Assembly: GCF_001485435.1 (NCBI RefSeq)
Contig: NZ_BCMS01000001.1
Coordinates: 1,125,501 to 1,189,500 of the forward strand
DNA from: Deinococcus grandis
GTDB taxonomy: Bacteria > Deinococcota > Deinococci > Deinococcales > Deinococcaceae
Direction of reading: 5' to 3'
Length of the DNA: 64,000 bases
Shown here: positions 1 through 7,533 of the stretch, piece after piece
Position numbering within the stretch: position 1 is the stretch's first letter
Layout of the letters: each line of letters opens with the position of its first letter
Made by a program: the position numbers and the translations under genes
Notes under the pieces: model-generated
Databases searched by the model: none
The model's input: only the letters and a program-made list of their open reading frames with translations
Told to the model about the DNA's origin: nothing

Positions 1-1
1 C

Positions 2-571
2 ACCCCACACGAGCACGCCAGCCGCGAGGACGACCCCGCCCGGCCCCTCAGCCCGTACGGGGCGAGCAAACTGGCGGGCACCGCCCTGATCGAGGAGGCC
101 GTGCGGTCCGGGCGGGTGCAGGCGGCCGCGCTGCGCCTCACGAACCCGCTGGGCGCCGGGCTGGGCGAGGGAACCCTGCCGGGCCGCGCCGCCGCCACCC
201 TGCGCGCCGCGCGGGCCGCCGGGCAGCGCAGCGTGCGCTTCGGGCCGCTGGGCGCGTACCGGGACTTCGTGGCCGCCCGCGACGTCGCCCGCGCCGTCAC
301 CCATACCCTGACAGCTCTCCCGCAGGGGGCGCTGGGCGGCGCCGTGAACGTCGGCAGCGGCGAGGCCCGGCCTGTGCGTGACATCGTGACCGGCCTCGCC
401 ACGCAGCTCGACTACGACGGCGAAATACTGGAGGACGCCCCCGGCAGCCCCCGCAGCGGCGACGTGCCGTGGCAGCAGGCCAGCCTGGAGCGCCTGCACG
501 CCAGCGGCTTCCAGTTGCGCCACACCTTCGCGGACGCCCTGCGCGCCCTCCTCGGCCCGGTGACCGCATGA
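2..571 (+). CDS. NAD-dependent epimerase/dehydratase, C-terminal part
   Basis: The gene enters from the left edge; the reading frame is open from base 2. It is an extended short-chain dehydrogenase/reductase of the sugar-nucleotide epimerase/dehydratase type, which oxidises or epimerises nucleotide-linked sugars in the cytoplasm using bound NAD(P). The catalytic YxxxK motif is present as YGASK near base 55, and a typical RDFVAARDVARAV segment follows. The Rossmann glycine motif lies outside the window, so the substrate cannot be inferred. Its stop codon overlaps the start of the next gene in ATGA, so the two are probably co-translated. Family confident, substrate unknown. Confidence 0.85.
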   Translation, partial: TPHEHASREDDPARPLSPYGASKLAGTALIEEAVRSGRVQAAALRLTNPLGAGLGEGTLPGRAAATLRAARAAGQRSVRFGPLGAYRDFVAARDVARAVTHTLTALPQGALGGAVNVGSGEARPVRDIVTGLATQLDYDGEILEDAPGSPRSGDVPWQQASLERLHASGFQLRHTFADALRALLGPVTA

Positions 572-1494
572 GACAGGCCCGCATGGCCCGCGCCCCCTGG
601 CCCGCGCTGCTGCTGCTGGCCGCCTGCGCCTCCCCGCCCGCACAGGCCGGACAGGACCCGCCCGCCACCCCGCCTCCCACCCCGCTGCCCAGCCCGGCCC
701 CACGCGCGCTCAAGGACGCCCGCACCTGGGGCTACCAGCTCACCGGGTACGGCGCGGACCGCCTAACCCGCGTGGCGGCCTCCACGTTCGACGTGATCGT
801 CGTGGACACCCTGGACGACGACGCCCGCCCCTGGCCCGCCCCGGAGGTCGCGCAGGCCGCCCGCACGCACGTCCTGCTGGGCTACCTGAGCGTCGGCGCG
901 GCCGAGGCGTACCGCCCGTACTGGCAGCCCGACTGGCGCCCCGGCACCCCCGCGTGGCTCCTGGCGGAACAGCCCGACTGGCCCGGCAACTACGACGTGG
1001 CCTACTGGGACGCCGACTGGCAGGCGCTGACGCTGCGGGAACTGGACCGCGTGATCGACCAGGGCTTCCACGGCGCGTACCTGGACCTGATCGACGCCTA
1101 TGAACAGCACCCGGACCGCCCGGCCGCCCGCGCCGAGATGATCGACTGGGTGTGCCGCCTCGCCACGCACGCCCGCGCCCGCCGCGCCGGGTTCCTGATC
1201 GTCCCGCAGAACGCCGCCGAACTCATCCGCGACCCCCGCTACGCCCCCTGCGTGGACGCCCTGGGCAGCGAGGAAACCTACGTGTACGCCATGAACCGGC
1301 CTACCGAGGCCGCCCGCCGCGACGCCCTGCTCGCCGACTACGCCCTGTGGAAGGCCGCCGGGAAACCCGTCTTTACCGTGGACTACGCCGACCAGCCCGA
1401 CCTGACCACCCGCACGTACGCCCAGGCCCGCGCCCAGGGCCTCATCCCCTACGTCACCGTCCGCGAAGCCGACCGCCTCACCCCAGGACAGTAA
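568..1494 (+). CDS. Putative lipoprotein with GH114/TM1410-like TIM-barrel domain
   Basis: This 308-residue protein begins at the ATG of an ATGA overlap with the upstream epimerase. The N-terminus is a lipoprotein signal (hydrophobic stretch ending LLAAC, then a Pro-rich spacer). The rest resembles the endo-alpha-1,4-polygalactosaminidase/TM1410-type barrel (GH114): WGYQLTGYG near the start of the domain, a FDVIVVD strand, GYLSVGAAEAY, VAYWDADWQ and GAYLDLIDAYE, with acidic residues at strand ends as in glycoside hydrolases. It probably acts on an extracellular or cell-wall polysaccharide, possibly one whose sugar is processed by the neighbouring epimerase. The enzymatic role is inferred from family resemblance only. 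Confidence 0.75.
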   Translation: MRQARMARAPWPALLLLAACASPPAQAGQDPPATPPPTPLPSPAPRALKDARTWGYQLTGYGADRLTRVAASTFDVIVVDTLDDDARPWPAPEVAQAARTHVLLGYLSVGAAEAYRPYWQPDWRPGTPAWLLAEQPDWPGNYDVAYWDADWQALTLRELDRVIDQGFHGAYLDLIDAYEQHPDRPAARAEMIDWVCRLATHARARRAGFLIVPQNAAELIRDPRYAPCVDALGSEETYVYAMNRPTEAARRDALLADYALWKAAGKPVFTVDYADQPDLTTRTYAQARAQGLIPYVTVREADRLTPGQ

Positions 1495-1543
1495 CAGGAG
1501 AGGACCGGAGGTTCGATCTCCGGCACCCCTCTACCCAGCCTGA

Positions 1544-1675
1544 AAGCGGATCCCGTCTGTTGCGTCGCCAGATCGGAACACCACCGATCTGCCCACTCCA
1601 CGCCCGGAACCCGCCCGACTCCTGCTCGCATCCGCTCGGGTGAAACGGGCCTCGCAGACCGCTCCACCGGAGGGT
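1544..1675 (-). repeat. Repeat family A, degenerate copy
   Basis: A diverged copy of the dispersed 135-bp element also found at 4797-6405 (split), 37747-37882, 42931-43065 and 56090-56223. It shares the AGATCGGAACACCACCGATCT hairpin region and the CACGCCCGGAACCCG and CATCCGCTCGGGT blocks with the 42931 copy, in the same orientation. It ends directly at the ychF stop codon. A separate small hairpin (CCGGAG/CTCCGG, about 1506-1523) lies just upstream of it and may terminate transcription of the lipoprotein gene. Confidence 0.7.
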
Positions 1676-2773
1676 TTACATGTTGTGCAGCACGTTCATG
1701 ATGTCGCCGTCCTTCATGACGTACTCCTTGCCTTCGGTCCGAACCCAGCCCTTGCTCTTGGCGTTCGCCCAGCCGCCGGCCTCGACCATCTTGTCCCACT
1801 CGATGACCTCGGCGCGGATGAAGCCGCGTTCCAGGTCGCTGTGGATCTCACCGGCGGCCTCCGGGGCCTTCTCGCCGCGGCGGATCGTCCAGGCACGCAC
1901 TTCCTTCTCGCCGCTCGTGATGAACGTGATCAGGCCCAGCGTGTCGTACCCGACCGTGACCAGCTGATCCAGGCCGCTCTCCTGCACGCCCAGTTCCTCC
2001 AGGAACGCGCGGGCCTCGTCCTCGGGCATCTCGGCCAGTTCACCCTCGATCTGCGCGCTGATCTTCACGACCTGCGCGCCCTCGGCGGCGGCGTACTCGC
2101 GCACCCGCTGCACGTACTCGTTGTCCTCGGTCAGGTTGTCCTCGCCGACGTTCGCGACGTAGATCACGGGTTTGGTGGTGATCAGCCCGAACTCCTTGGG
2201 GATGGGCGCGTCGTACGTCCCGGCGCGGGCGGGTTTGCCCTCGGACAGCACGGCGATGATCTGCTCGGCCAGTTCCGCCTGCTCCTTGGCGTCCTTGTCG
2301 TTCCCTTTGGCTTTCTTCTGGAGGTTCTGGAGGCGTTTTTCCAGGCCGCCCAGGTCCGCGAGGATCAGTTCGGTGTTGATCGTCTCGATGTCGTCGATGG
2401 GGTCCACGCGGCCCGCGACGTGAATGACGTTCCCGTCCTCGAAGCAGCGGACGACGTGCGCGATGGCGTCCACCTCGCGGATGTTCGCCAGGAACTGGTT
2501 TCCCAGGCCCTCGCCCTTGCTGGCACCCTTCACGAGGCCCGCGATGTCCACGAACTCCACGAACGTCGGGATGATCGGCGGGACGCGCTCACCCTTCGTG
2601 AACACGCGGCTCAGCGCGGCGAGACGCTCGTCCGGGACGGTCACGCGACCCACGTTCGGCTCGATCGTCGCGAACGGGTAGTTCGCCGCGAGCGCCCCGG
2701 CGCGCGTGATGGCGTTGAACAGCGTGCTTTTGCCCACGTTGGGCAGACCGACGATACCAATAGCAAGACCCAT
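1676..2773 (-). CDS. ychF: Redox-regulated ATPase YchF (Obg-like, OLA1)
   Basis: A 365-residue Obg-family P-loop NTPase. The N-terminus begins MGLAIGIVGLPNVGKST, a perfect G1/Walker A motif. The usual NKxD specificity motif is replaced by an N-x-x-E version (NVGE), the family signature of ATP rather than GTP preference. A coiled-coil arm follows (around LGGLEKRLQNLQKKAKG), and a C-terminal TGS domain (VRAWTIRRG, DLERGFIRAEV). YchF binds ribosomes and is linked to stress and redox responses. The ATG at 2773 is chosen because a strong GGAAGGAG ribosome-binding site sits just upstream and because homologues begin at this Met. The length is normal for the family. Confidence 0.97.
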   Translation of the reverse strand: MGLAIGIVGLPNVGKSTLFNAITRAGALAANYPFATIEPNVGRVTVPDERLAALSRVFTKGERVPPIIPTFVEFVDIAGLVKGASKGEGLGNQFLANIREVDAIAHVVRCFEDGNVIHVAGRVDPIDDIETINTELILADLGGLEKRLQNLQKKAKGNDKDAKEQAELAEQIIAVLSEGKPARAGTYDAPIPKEFGLITTKPVIYVANVGEDNLTEDNEYVQRVREYAAAEGAQVVKISAQIEGELAEMPEDEARAFLEELGVQESGLDQLVTVGYDTLGLITFITSGEKEVRAWTIRRGEKAPEAAGEIHSDLERGFIRAEVIEWDKMVEAGGWANAKSKGWVRTEGKEYVMKDGDIMNVLHNM

Positions 2774-2885
2774 ACAGACTCCTTCCACGCGCCACTTGGC
2801 ACGGTGCGGCAACCCTGACAGTGTACAGGGCCGCGCCCGCAACGGCACCGGACAGACAGGGGTCAGAACCCCGTATCACCTGATC

Positions 2886-3185
2886 TTGGTCCCTGAACGG
2901 GAGGAGATTCTGGGCACCTTCACGTCGCCCGAACGCGCCGCGTACCTGTCGGGTCTGGACCGCACCCTCGCGTATCTCCGTGAGCTGTTCGCGGACCATC
3001 CTGATCGGATCGAGTTCGGGATCATCAGTCTGCTGTCCAGTACCCCGGAGCGGCCCTCTCCCGTGGGCGGGTACGACGTCATCGGGATCGTCACGGTGCC
3101 GGGTTGGTTGACGACCGATTTCCGGGGGCAGGCCGTCGGCGTGGAGGATTTCCCGGAGCCCGAGCTGAGCGCCCTGTTCCAGTAA
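2886..3185 (+). CDS. Hypothetical protein, start uncertain
   Basis: A short protein that I do not recognise, divergent from ychF. Codon third positions are strongly G/C and the frame is consistently open. It encodes a mixed alpha/beta sequence with LILVPEREEILG, ERAAYLSGLDRTLAYLRELF and a beta-rich C-terminus (YDVIGIVTVPGWLT, ending LSALFQ). No ATG is well placed: candidates are TTG 2886, or ATG codons near 2706-2709, which would overlap ychF on the other strand. The coordinate given is the most conservative one. No signal peptide or transmembrane segment is visible. Real gene likely, function unknown. Confidence 0.5.
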   Translation: MVPEREEILGTFTSPERAAYLSGLDRTLAYLRELFADHPDRIEFGIISLLSSTPERPSPVGGYDVIGIVTVPGWLTTDFRGQAVGVEDFPEPELSALFQ

Positions 3186-3208
3186 CCGGCGCGCTGATGG
3201 ACAGCAGA

Positions 3209-3232
3209 ACACCCCGGCCGGAGCGGGGGTGT
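3209..3232 (+). terminator. Hairpin after the 2886 gene
   Basis: A stem of ACACCCC paired with GGGGTGT around a 10-nt loop, 23 nt after the stop codon. There is no T tract, so Rho-independent termination is uncertain. Confidence 0.4.
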
Positions 3233-3413
3233 GGGTGGGTGGAGTAGGTTGCACGGTCCGCCAGAGGTCCGGGGTCAGTGCCGCGCCGGGCGTCATTGGA
3301 GCAGGTGCAACGCGCCCAGTGTCCTCGCGACGCGGCGCGCGGTTTGTAGCGCTCCCGGCAGTGTGGGACGCATCTGAACGGTCCCTCAAGTCCAGATGCC
3401 GCCCGGATGACCG

Positions 3414-3785
3414 TCAGCGGCCCAGCAGGGGGCGGTCCATCGGTTCGCACGCGACGCCGTTGCGGTTGGGGTCGCGGCTGGTGTGGTACGCGGCCTCGGT
3501 GCGGCGCAGGTCCTTCAGGCCCAGCGGGACGAGGCGGCGGCAGTCGCCGGTGGTGTTCACGGCGGCCCGCAGGATCCACCCGCGCGTCGCGCCGAACTGC
3601 ACGTCGCACCACAGGGCGTAGCAGCGGTTCAGGTTCAGGGCCGTGCGGGCGTTCAGGGTGCGGACCGGCGCGCTGGTCTGGTTGGGCACCGGGTACAGTT
3701 TCGTGACGGGCATCACCCAGGCGGGCGTGGCGTGGGCCGCGCCGCACAGGAGCAGCGGCAGCAGGGGGCGGATCAGGCGGTGCAT
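3414..3785 (-). CDS. Secreted SH3-like protein with C-terminal Excalibur motif
   Basis: A 123-residue exported protein. A signal peptide (MHRLIRPLLPLLLC..., cleavage near AHA-TP) is followed by a small bacterial SH3-like segment (YPVPNQTSAPVRT, CYALWCDVQF, RGWILRAAV), the type that recognises cell-wall peptides. The C-terminus carries an Excalibur calcium-binding motif, DPNRNGVACE, with the preceding Cys (GDCRRL) that pairs with it in the family. The protein probably acts at the cell surface or periplasm, binding wall and calcium. A TACACT -10-like box lies 11 nt before the ATG. It is monocistronic between its convergent neighbour and greA. Domain assignments are good; the cellular role is unknown. 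Confidence 0.8.
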   Translation of the reverse strand: MHRLIRPLLPLLLCGAAHATPAWVMPVTKLYPVPNQTSAPVRTLNARTALNLNRCYALWCDVQFGATRGWILRAAVNTTGDCRRLVPLGLKDLRRTEAAYHTSRDPNRNGVACEPMDRPLLGR

Positions 3786-3816
3786 GCGGTGCGGTCAGTG
3801 TACCCACAAACGCGGA

Positions 3817-3847
3817 CGCCTCCCTTCACCCGGTAGGGGGGGAGGCG
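3817..3847 (-). terminator. greA terminator hairpin
   Basis: CGCCTCCC pairs with GGGAGGCG just downstream of the greA stop on the minus strand, followed by a GT-rich stretch (TCCGCGTTTG). Confidence 0.6.
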
Positions 3848-3863
3848 TGGCCGGGCGCGCCGC

Positions 3864-4334
3864 TTACTGGTAGTCGACGCTGAGGATCTCGAACTCGGCG
3901 CTGCCCTTGGGGAGCTGCACGGTGACCTTCTCCCCGGCGCGGCGTCCGGCGAGGGCCTTGCCGATGGGGCTGGCGTCGCTGATCTTGCCTTTCAGGACGT
4001 CCACCTCGTACGTGCCGACCAGTTCGAAGTGGTGCTCCTTGCCCTTGGCGTCGCGCACGCGGACCTTGGCGCCCAGTCCGGCGCCGCCGGTGGTGTCCTC
4101 CTCGATGATCATCGCGCGTTCCAGCTGCCGTTCGAGTTCCGAGATGCGGGCCTCGTTCTCGCTCTGCTGCATGCGGGCCTCGTCGTACGCGGCGCTTTCG
4201 CGCAGGTCGCCGTCCTCGATGGCGCGGCCCATGTTCTCGGAGATCTCCTCGCGTTTGGTGGTTTTCAGGAAGTGCAGGGTTTCGACCAGTTTGTCGTACC
4301 CGCGCTGGGTCATGGTGATGCGATCCTTCGTCAT
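3864..4334 (-). CDS. greA: Transcription elongation factor GreA
   Basis: A 156-residue Gre factor, the usual length. The N-terminal coiled coil that enters the RNA polymerase secondary channel spans about residues 10-75, with the tip motif GDLRESAAYDEAR at 42-54. The tip keeps the acidic pair (D43, E46) that stimulates transcript cleavage. The C-terminal FKBP-like domain contains GAKVRVRDAKGKEH, SDASPIGKALAGR and the terminal beta-strand EFEILSVDY. It rescues backtracked polymerase. The tip favours GreA over the Thermus/Deinococcus inhibitor paralogue Gfh1. A TATACT box precedes the start by 9 nt, consistent with a short or absent leader. Confidence 0.95.
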   Translation of the reverse strand: MTKDRITMTQRGYDKLVETLHFLKTTKREEISENMGRAIEDGDLRESAAYDEARMQQSENEARISELERQLERAMIIEEDTTGGAGLGAKVRVRDAKGKEHHFELVGTYEVDVLKGKISDASPIGKALAGRRAGEKVTVQLPKGSAEFEILSVDYQ

Positions 4335-4470
4335 AGACAGTCAAGTATAGGCGGTTTCGGATGGTCGCGGCGCGCGCAGCTGACCGGCTGTCGCGCAGGG
4401 CGGGATCATGAAGGTCATCCCCCCGCTTTCCCCACCCGCGCGGGGGCCCGCAGCCCGTACCCTCCGGGAC

Positions 4471-4797
4471 ATGACACGAGACGACACGCGCGAATACGCC
4501 CCCGAGGGCGAGATCCGGGACGACGGCACCACCGGCGAACTGCTGAACGACAAGATGGCCGCCGAGGACCTGCTGCGCGGCGCCGCCAGCGCCGAGAGCA
4601 GCAACCCGAACGACCAGCCGGGCTTCCAGGACGGCGTGCTGGGCGGCAGTGACTTCGAGGACCGCCAGGGCACCCCGAACAACGACGGGGACAGCGACCT
4701 GGAGGGCCGCGCGGCGGGCGGCGAGGGCACGCACCGCAGCGGGGGCATCGACGGCGGCCCGGCCCGCACGACGCCCCTGCCCGGCGCGAAGAAGTAA
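4471..4797 (+). CDS. Gly/Asp-rich, predicted disordered hydrophilin-like protein
   Basis: A 108-residue protein with no Cys or Trp, one Tyr, about 18 percent Gly and very many Asp, Glu, Asn and Ser residues. There is no signal peptide and almost no hydrophobic cluster, so it should be intrinsically disordered. The composition resembles hydrophilins and LEA-like desiccation-protection proteins, which is an analogy and not a homology claim. The ATG at 4471 is preferred because TACCCT lies exactly 7 nt upstream, the leaderless promoter layout seen repeatedly here. The last base of the TAA stop is also the first base of repeat-A copy 4797-6405, so the repeat now abuts the gene end. Confidence 0.7.
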   Translation: MTRDDTREYAPEGEIRDDGTTGELLNDKMAAEDLLRGAASAESSNPNDQPGFQDGVLGGSDFEDRQGTPNNDGDSDLEGRAAGGEGTHRSGGIDGGPARTTPLPGAKK

Positions 4798-4812
4798 TAC
4801 GGACTCCGGTTG

Positions 4813-6279
4813 GTAACTGCTCAGCAGGGCAAGCTCAGGGGTTGAAGTTAGGCATGAGCACGTCACCCGTGAACACGCTGACCAAGCCCTCCCAGACGCT
4901 GAGACCTTGCTTCTGCAACGTGGAAATGTAACTCCTGATCCGAGCGAAATTGCACCCACCCTCCTCGGACCGGAATCCTCCAGATACCTTGCGTTTCACG
5001 CACCATGCCCGCACGTCCCGCTCCGCCTGATTGTTATCAAACGGCACTCGGCAGTCATGTAGGAACAGCAGCACCGCTGCGCGGTGCTGCTGGCACCGCA
5101 ACGCCAGATTCCGCCCATGTGACTGCTTCGTCGGACCGCGTCGCCCTGGAACGGGCGGCGCGGCTGGGTTGGCCAGCAAGCCCTCCTCAAGCAGTTCATC
5201 AAATCGCCGTTCAAACGCCGTGCGGGCCTCTGGGCTCAGCGTCCCGGCGTTCAGGTCGTGATACACCGTCCTCAGCGATTCCCGAAGTGCGCCAGCCCAC
5301 ACCTGCCCATGGTGTTCGGCCAATCCCCGCAGCTCCCGCAACAGATGAGCTCCGCACAGGGCATGCTGTGCCGGAAGTTTGAAGTACGAGCTCCAGGCGT
5401 CGTGGACCAGGATGCCGGTGTACTTCGGCAGGACCTTCATGTGCTCCAGTGCCGCGAGGCCGCGCCGGGCATGCTGGCCGTAGAACGTGAGCTGCGCGCA
5501 GCTCACGACATGCATCCAGTGCAGCTTCCCGTTCACCGGGCTGCCGGTCTCATCTGCATGCAGCACCGGTTGATGTGTCAGGGCTGTCCTGAGTCGCCCT
5601 TCAAAGTCCTGCAGTCGCTCCGCTGCCAGATTCAGGTTCAGCGCGATGGTGCCATCACTCGGGCGTGCTCCGCAGACCGCGTGCAGGATTTCACTGGTGC
5701 GTTCGAGGGGCACGAAGTGCGCCACGTTCAGATACACCGTCAAGGCGTGGACCCGTGGACCGTATTGCACCTGAGCCGTGACGTGCGTGGGGAAGGGTGC
5801 TCGCTGCCGGGAACGACATCCAGGGCAGATCTTGACGTCGGCGCGGTATTCGGTGACCTGAAGGTGGAGGTCGGGGAGGTCATGAACCTGTCGAGCGACC
5901 TGGGTGTCGACTGGAACGTCATCCCAGGCCTGCCCGCAGGTGCAGTGTCCCGTCACCGGGAGATCGACGATGACGTCGGGATGCGCGGACATCTTGAGGG
6001 TCTTGCCGGGGTGATCGGGTTGAGCGCCAGAAGACCGGCCGGTCTTCTGGCGCTCACTCTTGGGCTGCCAGGGCTTGTCCTGACTGGGAGGCTGACTGGA
6101 TGTGGTGCTGTTTCGGGCCAGTTGAGCTTTGATGGTGCGAAGTTCAGTCAGCACCTCAGCGAGCTGGGCTTCGAGTTCACGGACGCGTGCCTCGAGTCGT
6201 TTGCAGTTTGGGCAGGGGACCTCGCTGATGGTCCACCTTACCCAATCGACTCCGGAAAATCACCCTGCTGAGCAGTTAC
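4813..6279. mobile_element. IS66-family insertion sequence (1467 bp), complete
   Basis: Terminal inverted repeats of 17 bp are perfect: GTAACTGCTCAGCAGGG at 4813-4829 and its reverse complement at 6263-6279, beginning with the GTAA typical of IS66. Both sides carry the 8-bp direct repeat TCCGGTTG (4805-4812 and 6280-6287), the target duplication length expected for IS66. It holds a single transposase gene on the minus strand and lacks the accessory tnpA/tnpB genes of classical IS66, as in the ISBst12-like subgroup. Identical ends, an intact gene and an exact duplication indicate a recent insertion into a pre-existing repeat. Confidence 0.95.
4835..6154 (-). CDS. IS66-family DDE transposase
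   Basis: At least 439 residues. It has the IS66 layout: a short Gln/Ser-rich N-terminal region, a Cys-rich zinc-binding segment (CTCGQAW, KICPGCRSRQ), and the DDE catalytic core with LHADETGS (first Asp), GILVHDAWSSY (second Asp) and DNNQAERDVR (Glu), then the conserved C-terminal block (VSGGFRSEEG, FARIRSYISTL). The start given is GTG 6154, but the same frame is open back to base 6259 and encodes a further CPNCKRLEARVRELEA stretch typical of IS66 N-termini. No ATG, GTG or TTG exists in that extension, so the true start may be a non-standard codon. The frame looks intact. Confidence 0.93.
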   Translation of the reverse strand: MLTELRTIKAQLARNSTTSSQPPSQDKPWQPKSERQKTGRSSGAQPDHPGKTLKMSAHPDVIVDLPVTGHCTCGQAWDDVPVDTQVARQVHDLPDLHLQVTEYRADVKICPGCRSRQRAPFPTHVTAQVQYGPRVHALTVYLNVAHFVPLERTSEILHAVCGARPSDGTIALNLNLAAERLQDFEGRLRTALTHQPVLHADETGSPVNGKLHWMHVVSCAQLTFYGQHARRGLAALEHMKVLPKYTGILVHDAWSSYFKLPAQHALCGAHLLRELRGLAEHHGQVWAGALRESLRTVYHDLNAGTLSPEARTAFERRFDELLEEGLLANPAAPPVPGRRGPTKQSHGRNLALRCQQHRAAVLLFLHDCRVPFDNNQAERDVRAWCVKRKVSGGFRSEEGGCNFARIRSYISTLQKQGLSVWEGLVSVFTGDVLMPNFNP

Positions 6280-6419
6280 TCCGGTTGAAAGGTTTGCAAA
6301 AACTTTCAACCCGAGCGGAGCGAGCAGGAGAGAAACGGGTTCCGGACGTGGAGCTGGCAATCCGGTGAAGTTCCGGATTGTCAGCGAAACAAACGGAATC
6401 CGTATAAGACACAGCAGAC

Positions 6420-6453
6420 GAGGGGACCCCGGCCAGACGGTCAGGGTCCCCTC
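6420..6453. terminator. Hairpin downstream of the HD-domain gene
   Basis: A perfect 10-bp stem, GAGGGGACCC with GGGTCCCCTC, around a 14-nt loop, positioned just past the stop of the 6469-7533 gene. The T tract is weak. Confidence 0.55.
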
Positions 6454-6468
6454 CTCTTGCTGCGTCGC

Positions 6469-7533
6469 TCAGCGGCTGTCGGTGCCGATACCCAGGTTGT
6501 CCACCACGGCCTGCTGCGCCTGCTTCTGCGAGTCCATGACCTCGACGGCCACCTGCTCGCCGCCCCCCAGGTCCATCACGAAGTGGTCGCCGTCCAGCCG
6601 CACGCGCGAGAGGATCTGCTCCTCGCCCTCGGGGCGGGTGGTGGCGCGCAGGTCCACGAAGCGGCGCATGGGCGTGCGGATCACCTTGGGCGCCAGGATC
6701 TCCTCCACCTGGAAGATCCCGCCGGAGTTGTTCATGGTGACGCTGATCAGCACCGGCTTGTCCCGCCCGCGCTCGATGACCACCTGATCCACCGCCAGCG
6801 CGCTGATCGAGTGGATGTCCACGCTGCCCAGACTGAACGCCTTGCGGCCCCGGCCCTTGGTGATGTCCGTGCCGTCCGCCACGGCGACGATGCCGCCCTC
6901 CATGGTCAGCGGCGCGGGGCTCAGGTCGTGGCAGTTGATGGCGCCCAGGATGAACGAGCGCACCTTCACGCGCTTGAACGGGTCGGGGTACAGCGGCGTC
7001 ATGATCCGGTCGAGGATCGGCAGGGCCAGTGCCACGCCGTGCGCCTCGTGCCCCACGCGGTGAATCTGATTGCCGATGTCGTGCAGCATGGTGCCCAGGA
7101 TGACGGTCAGGAACACGTCGTCCGCGTCCCCGACGCCACTCTCCATGATGTCGGTCCGCACCCCGCCCTCGAGCAGGAGTTCGGTGATCGCCATGCCCGC
7201 CGCGCCCGTGATGAACGCATGCACGCGCCCGTGGTCGTTGTAGCCCAGCTTGCGCATGGTGATGTAGTTCGCCATGTCCCAGTGCGCCAGGGCCTCCGGG
7301 TCGCCCCGCAGCGCGTCGTACGCGGCCAGCGCACGCGGGTAGTCGCGCAGGTCGCTGCGGATCGCCTGATTGGCCTCCTCGATCAGTTTCGAGCGGGGGG
7401 TGGTGAACTCGACCACGCGGGTCTTCGCGGCGGGTGCGGCGCTGTCCTCACGGCCCGCGACGTCGCTGACCTTGCCGCCCTCGACCTGCAGGCGGAACTT
7501 CTGCTCGCCGCCCCCCATGCCGTCCTCATTCAC
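6469..7533 (-). CDS. HD-domain metal-dependent phosphohydrolase
   Basis: A 354-residue cytoplasmic protein with a central HD domain. The metal-ligand pattern is visible as NDHGRVH, the MLHDIGN His-Asp pair and a later CHD. A conserved second half follows (VVAVADGTDITKGRGR, IFQVEEILAPKVI), a family seen widely in bacteria and archaea but without a fixed substrate. The start is GTG 7533, supported by GGAG at an 8-nt spacing; an in-frame ATG at 7518 is the alternative. With GTG, the gene overlaps the end of the upstream enoyl-CoA hydratase by 8 nt, so the two are probably translationally coupled. Expected activity is hydrolysis of a phosphorylated small molecule or nucleotide. Confidence 0.8.
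   Translation of the reverse strand: MNEDGMGGGEQKFRLQVEGGKVSDVAGREDSAAPAAKTRVVEFTTPRSKLIEEANQAIRSDLRDYPRALAAYDALRGDPEALAHWDMANYITMRKLGYNDHGRVHAFITGAAGMAITELLLEGGVRTDIMESGVGDADDVFLTVILGTMLHDIGNQIHRVGHEAHGVALALPILDRIMTPLYPDPFKRVKVRSFILGAINCHDLSPAPLTMEGGIVAVADGTDITKGRGRKAFSLGSVDIHSISALAVDQVVIERGRDKPVLISVTMNNSGGIFQVEEILAPKVIRTPMRRFVDLRATTRPEGEEQILSRVRLDGDHFVMDLGGGEQVAVEVMDSQKQAQQAVVDNLGIGTDSR

Larger units (their letters stand above)
4797..6405 (+). repeat. Repeat family A copy, interrupted by IS66
   Basis: The left part is 4797-4812 and the right part 6280-6405. Removing the IS and one 8-bp duplicate leaves a 134-bp element. The ends are inverted repeats (ATACGGACTCCG at 4797, CGGAATCCGTAT ending at 6405). 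The internal blocks CCGAGCGGAGCGAG and GGGTTCCGGACGTG match the copies at 37747 and 56090. Confidence 0.9.

Noticed and set aside
1500..1530. GAGGTTCGATCTCCGGCACC looked like a tRNA 3' end or attachment site
   Set aside because: The stem does not pair as a T-arm (positions 51:63 mismatch), there is no CCA and no anticodon arm upstream; it reads better as a small terminator hairpin.
2706..2885. Longer form of the 2886 gene starting at ATG 2706
   Set aside because: It would overlap the ychF N-terminus and promoter on the other strand, and the added residues look like translated antisense.
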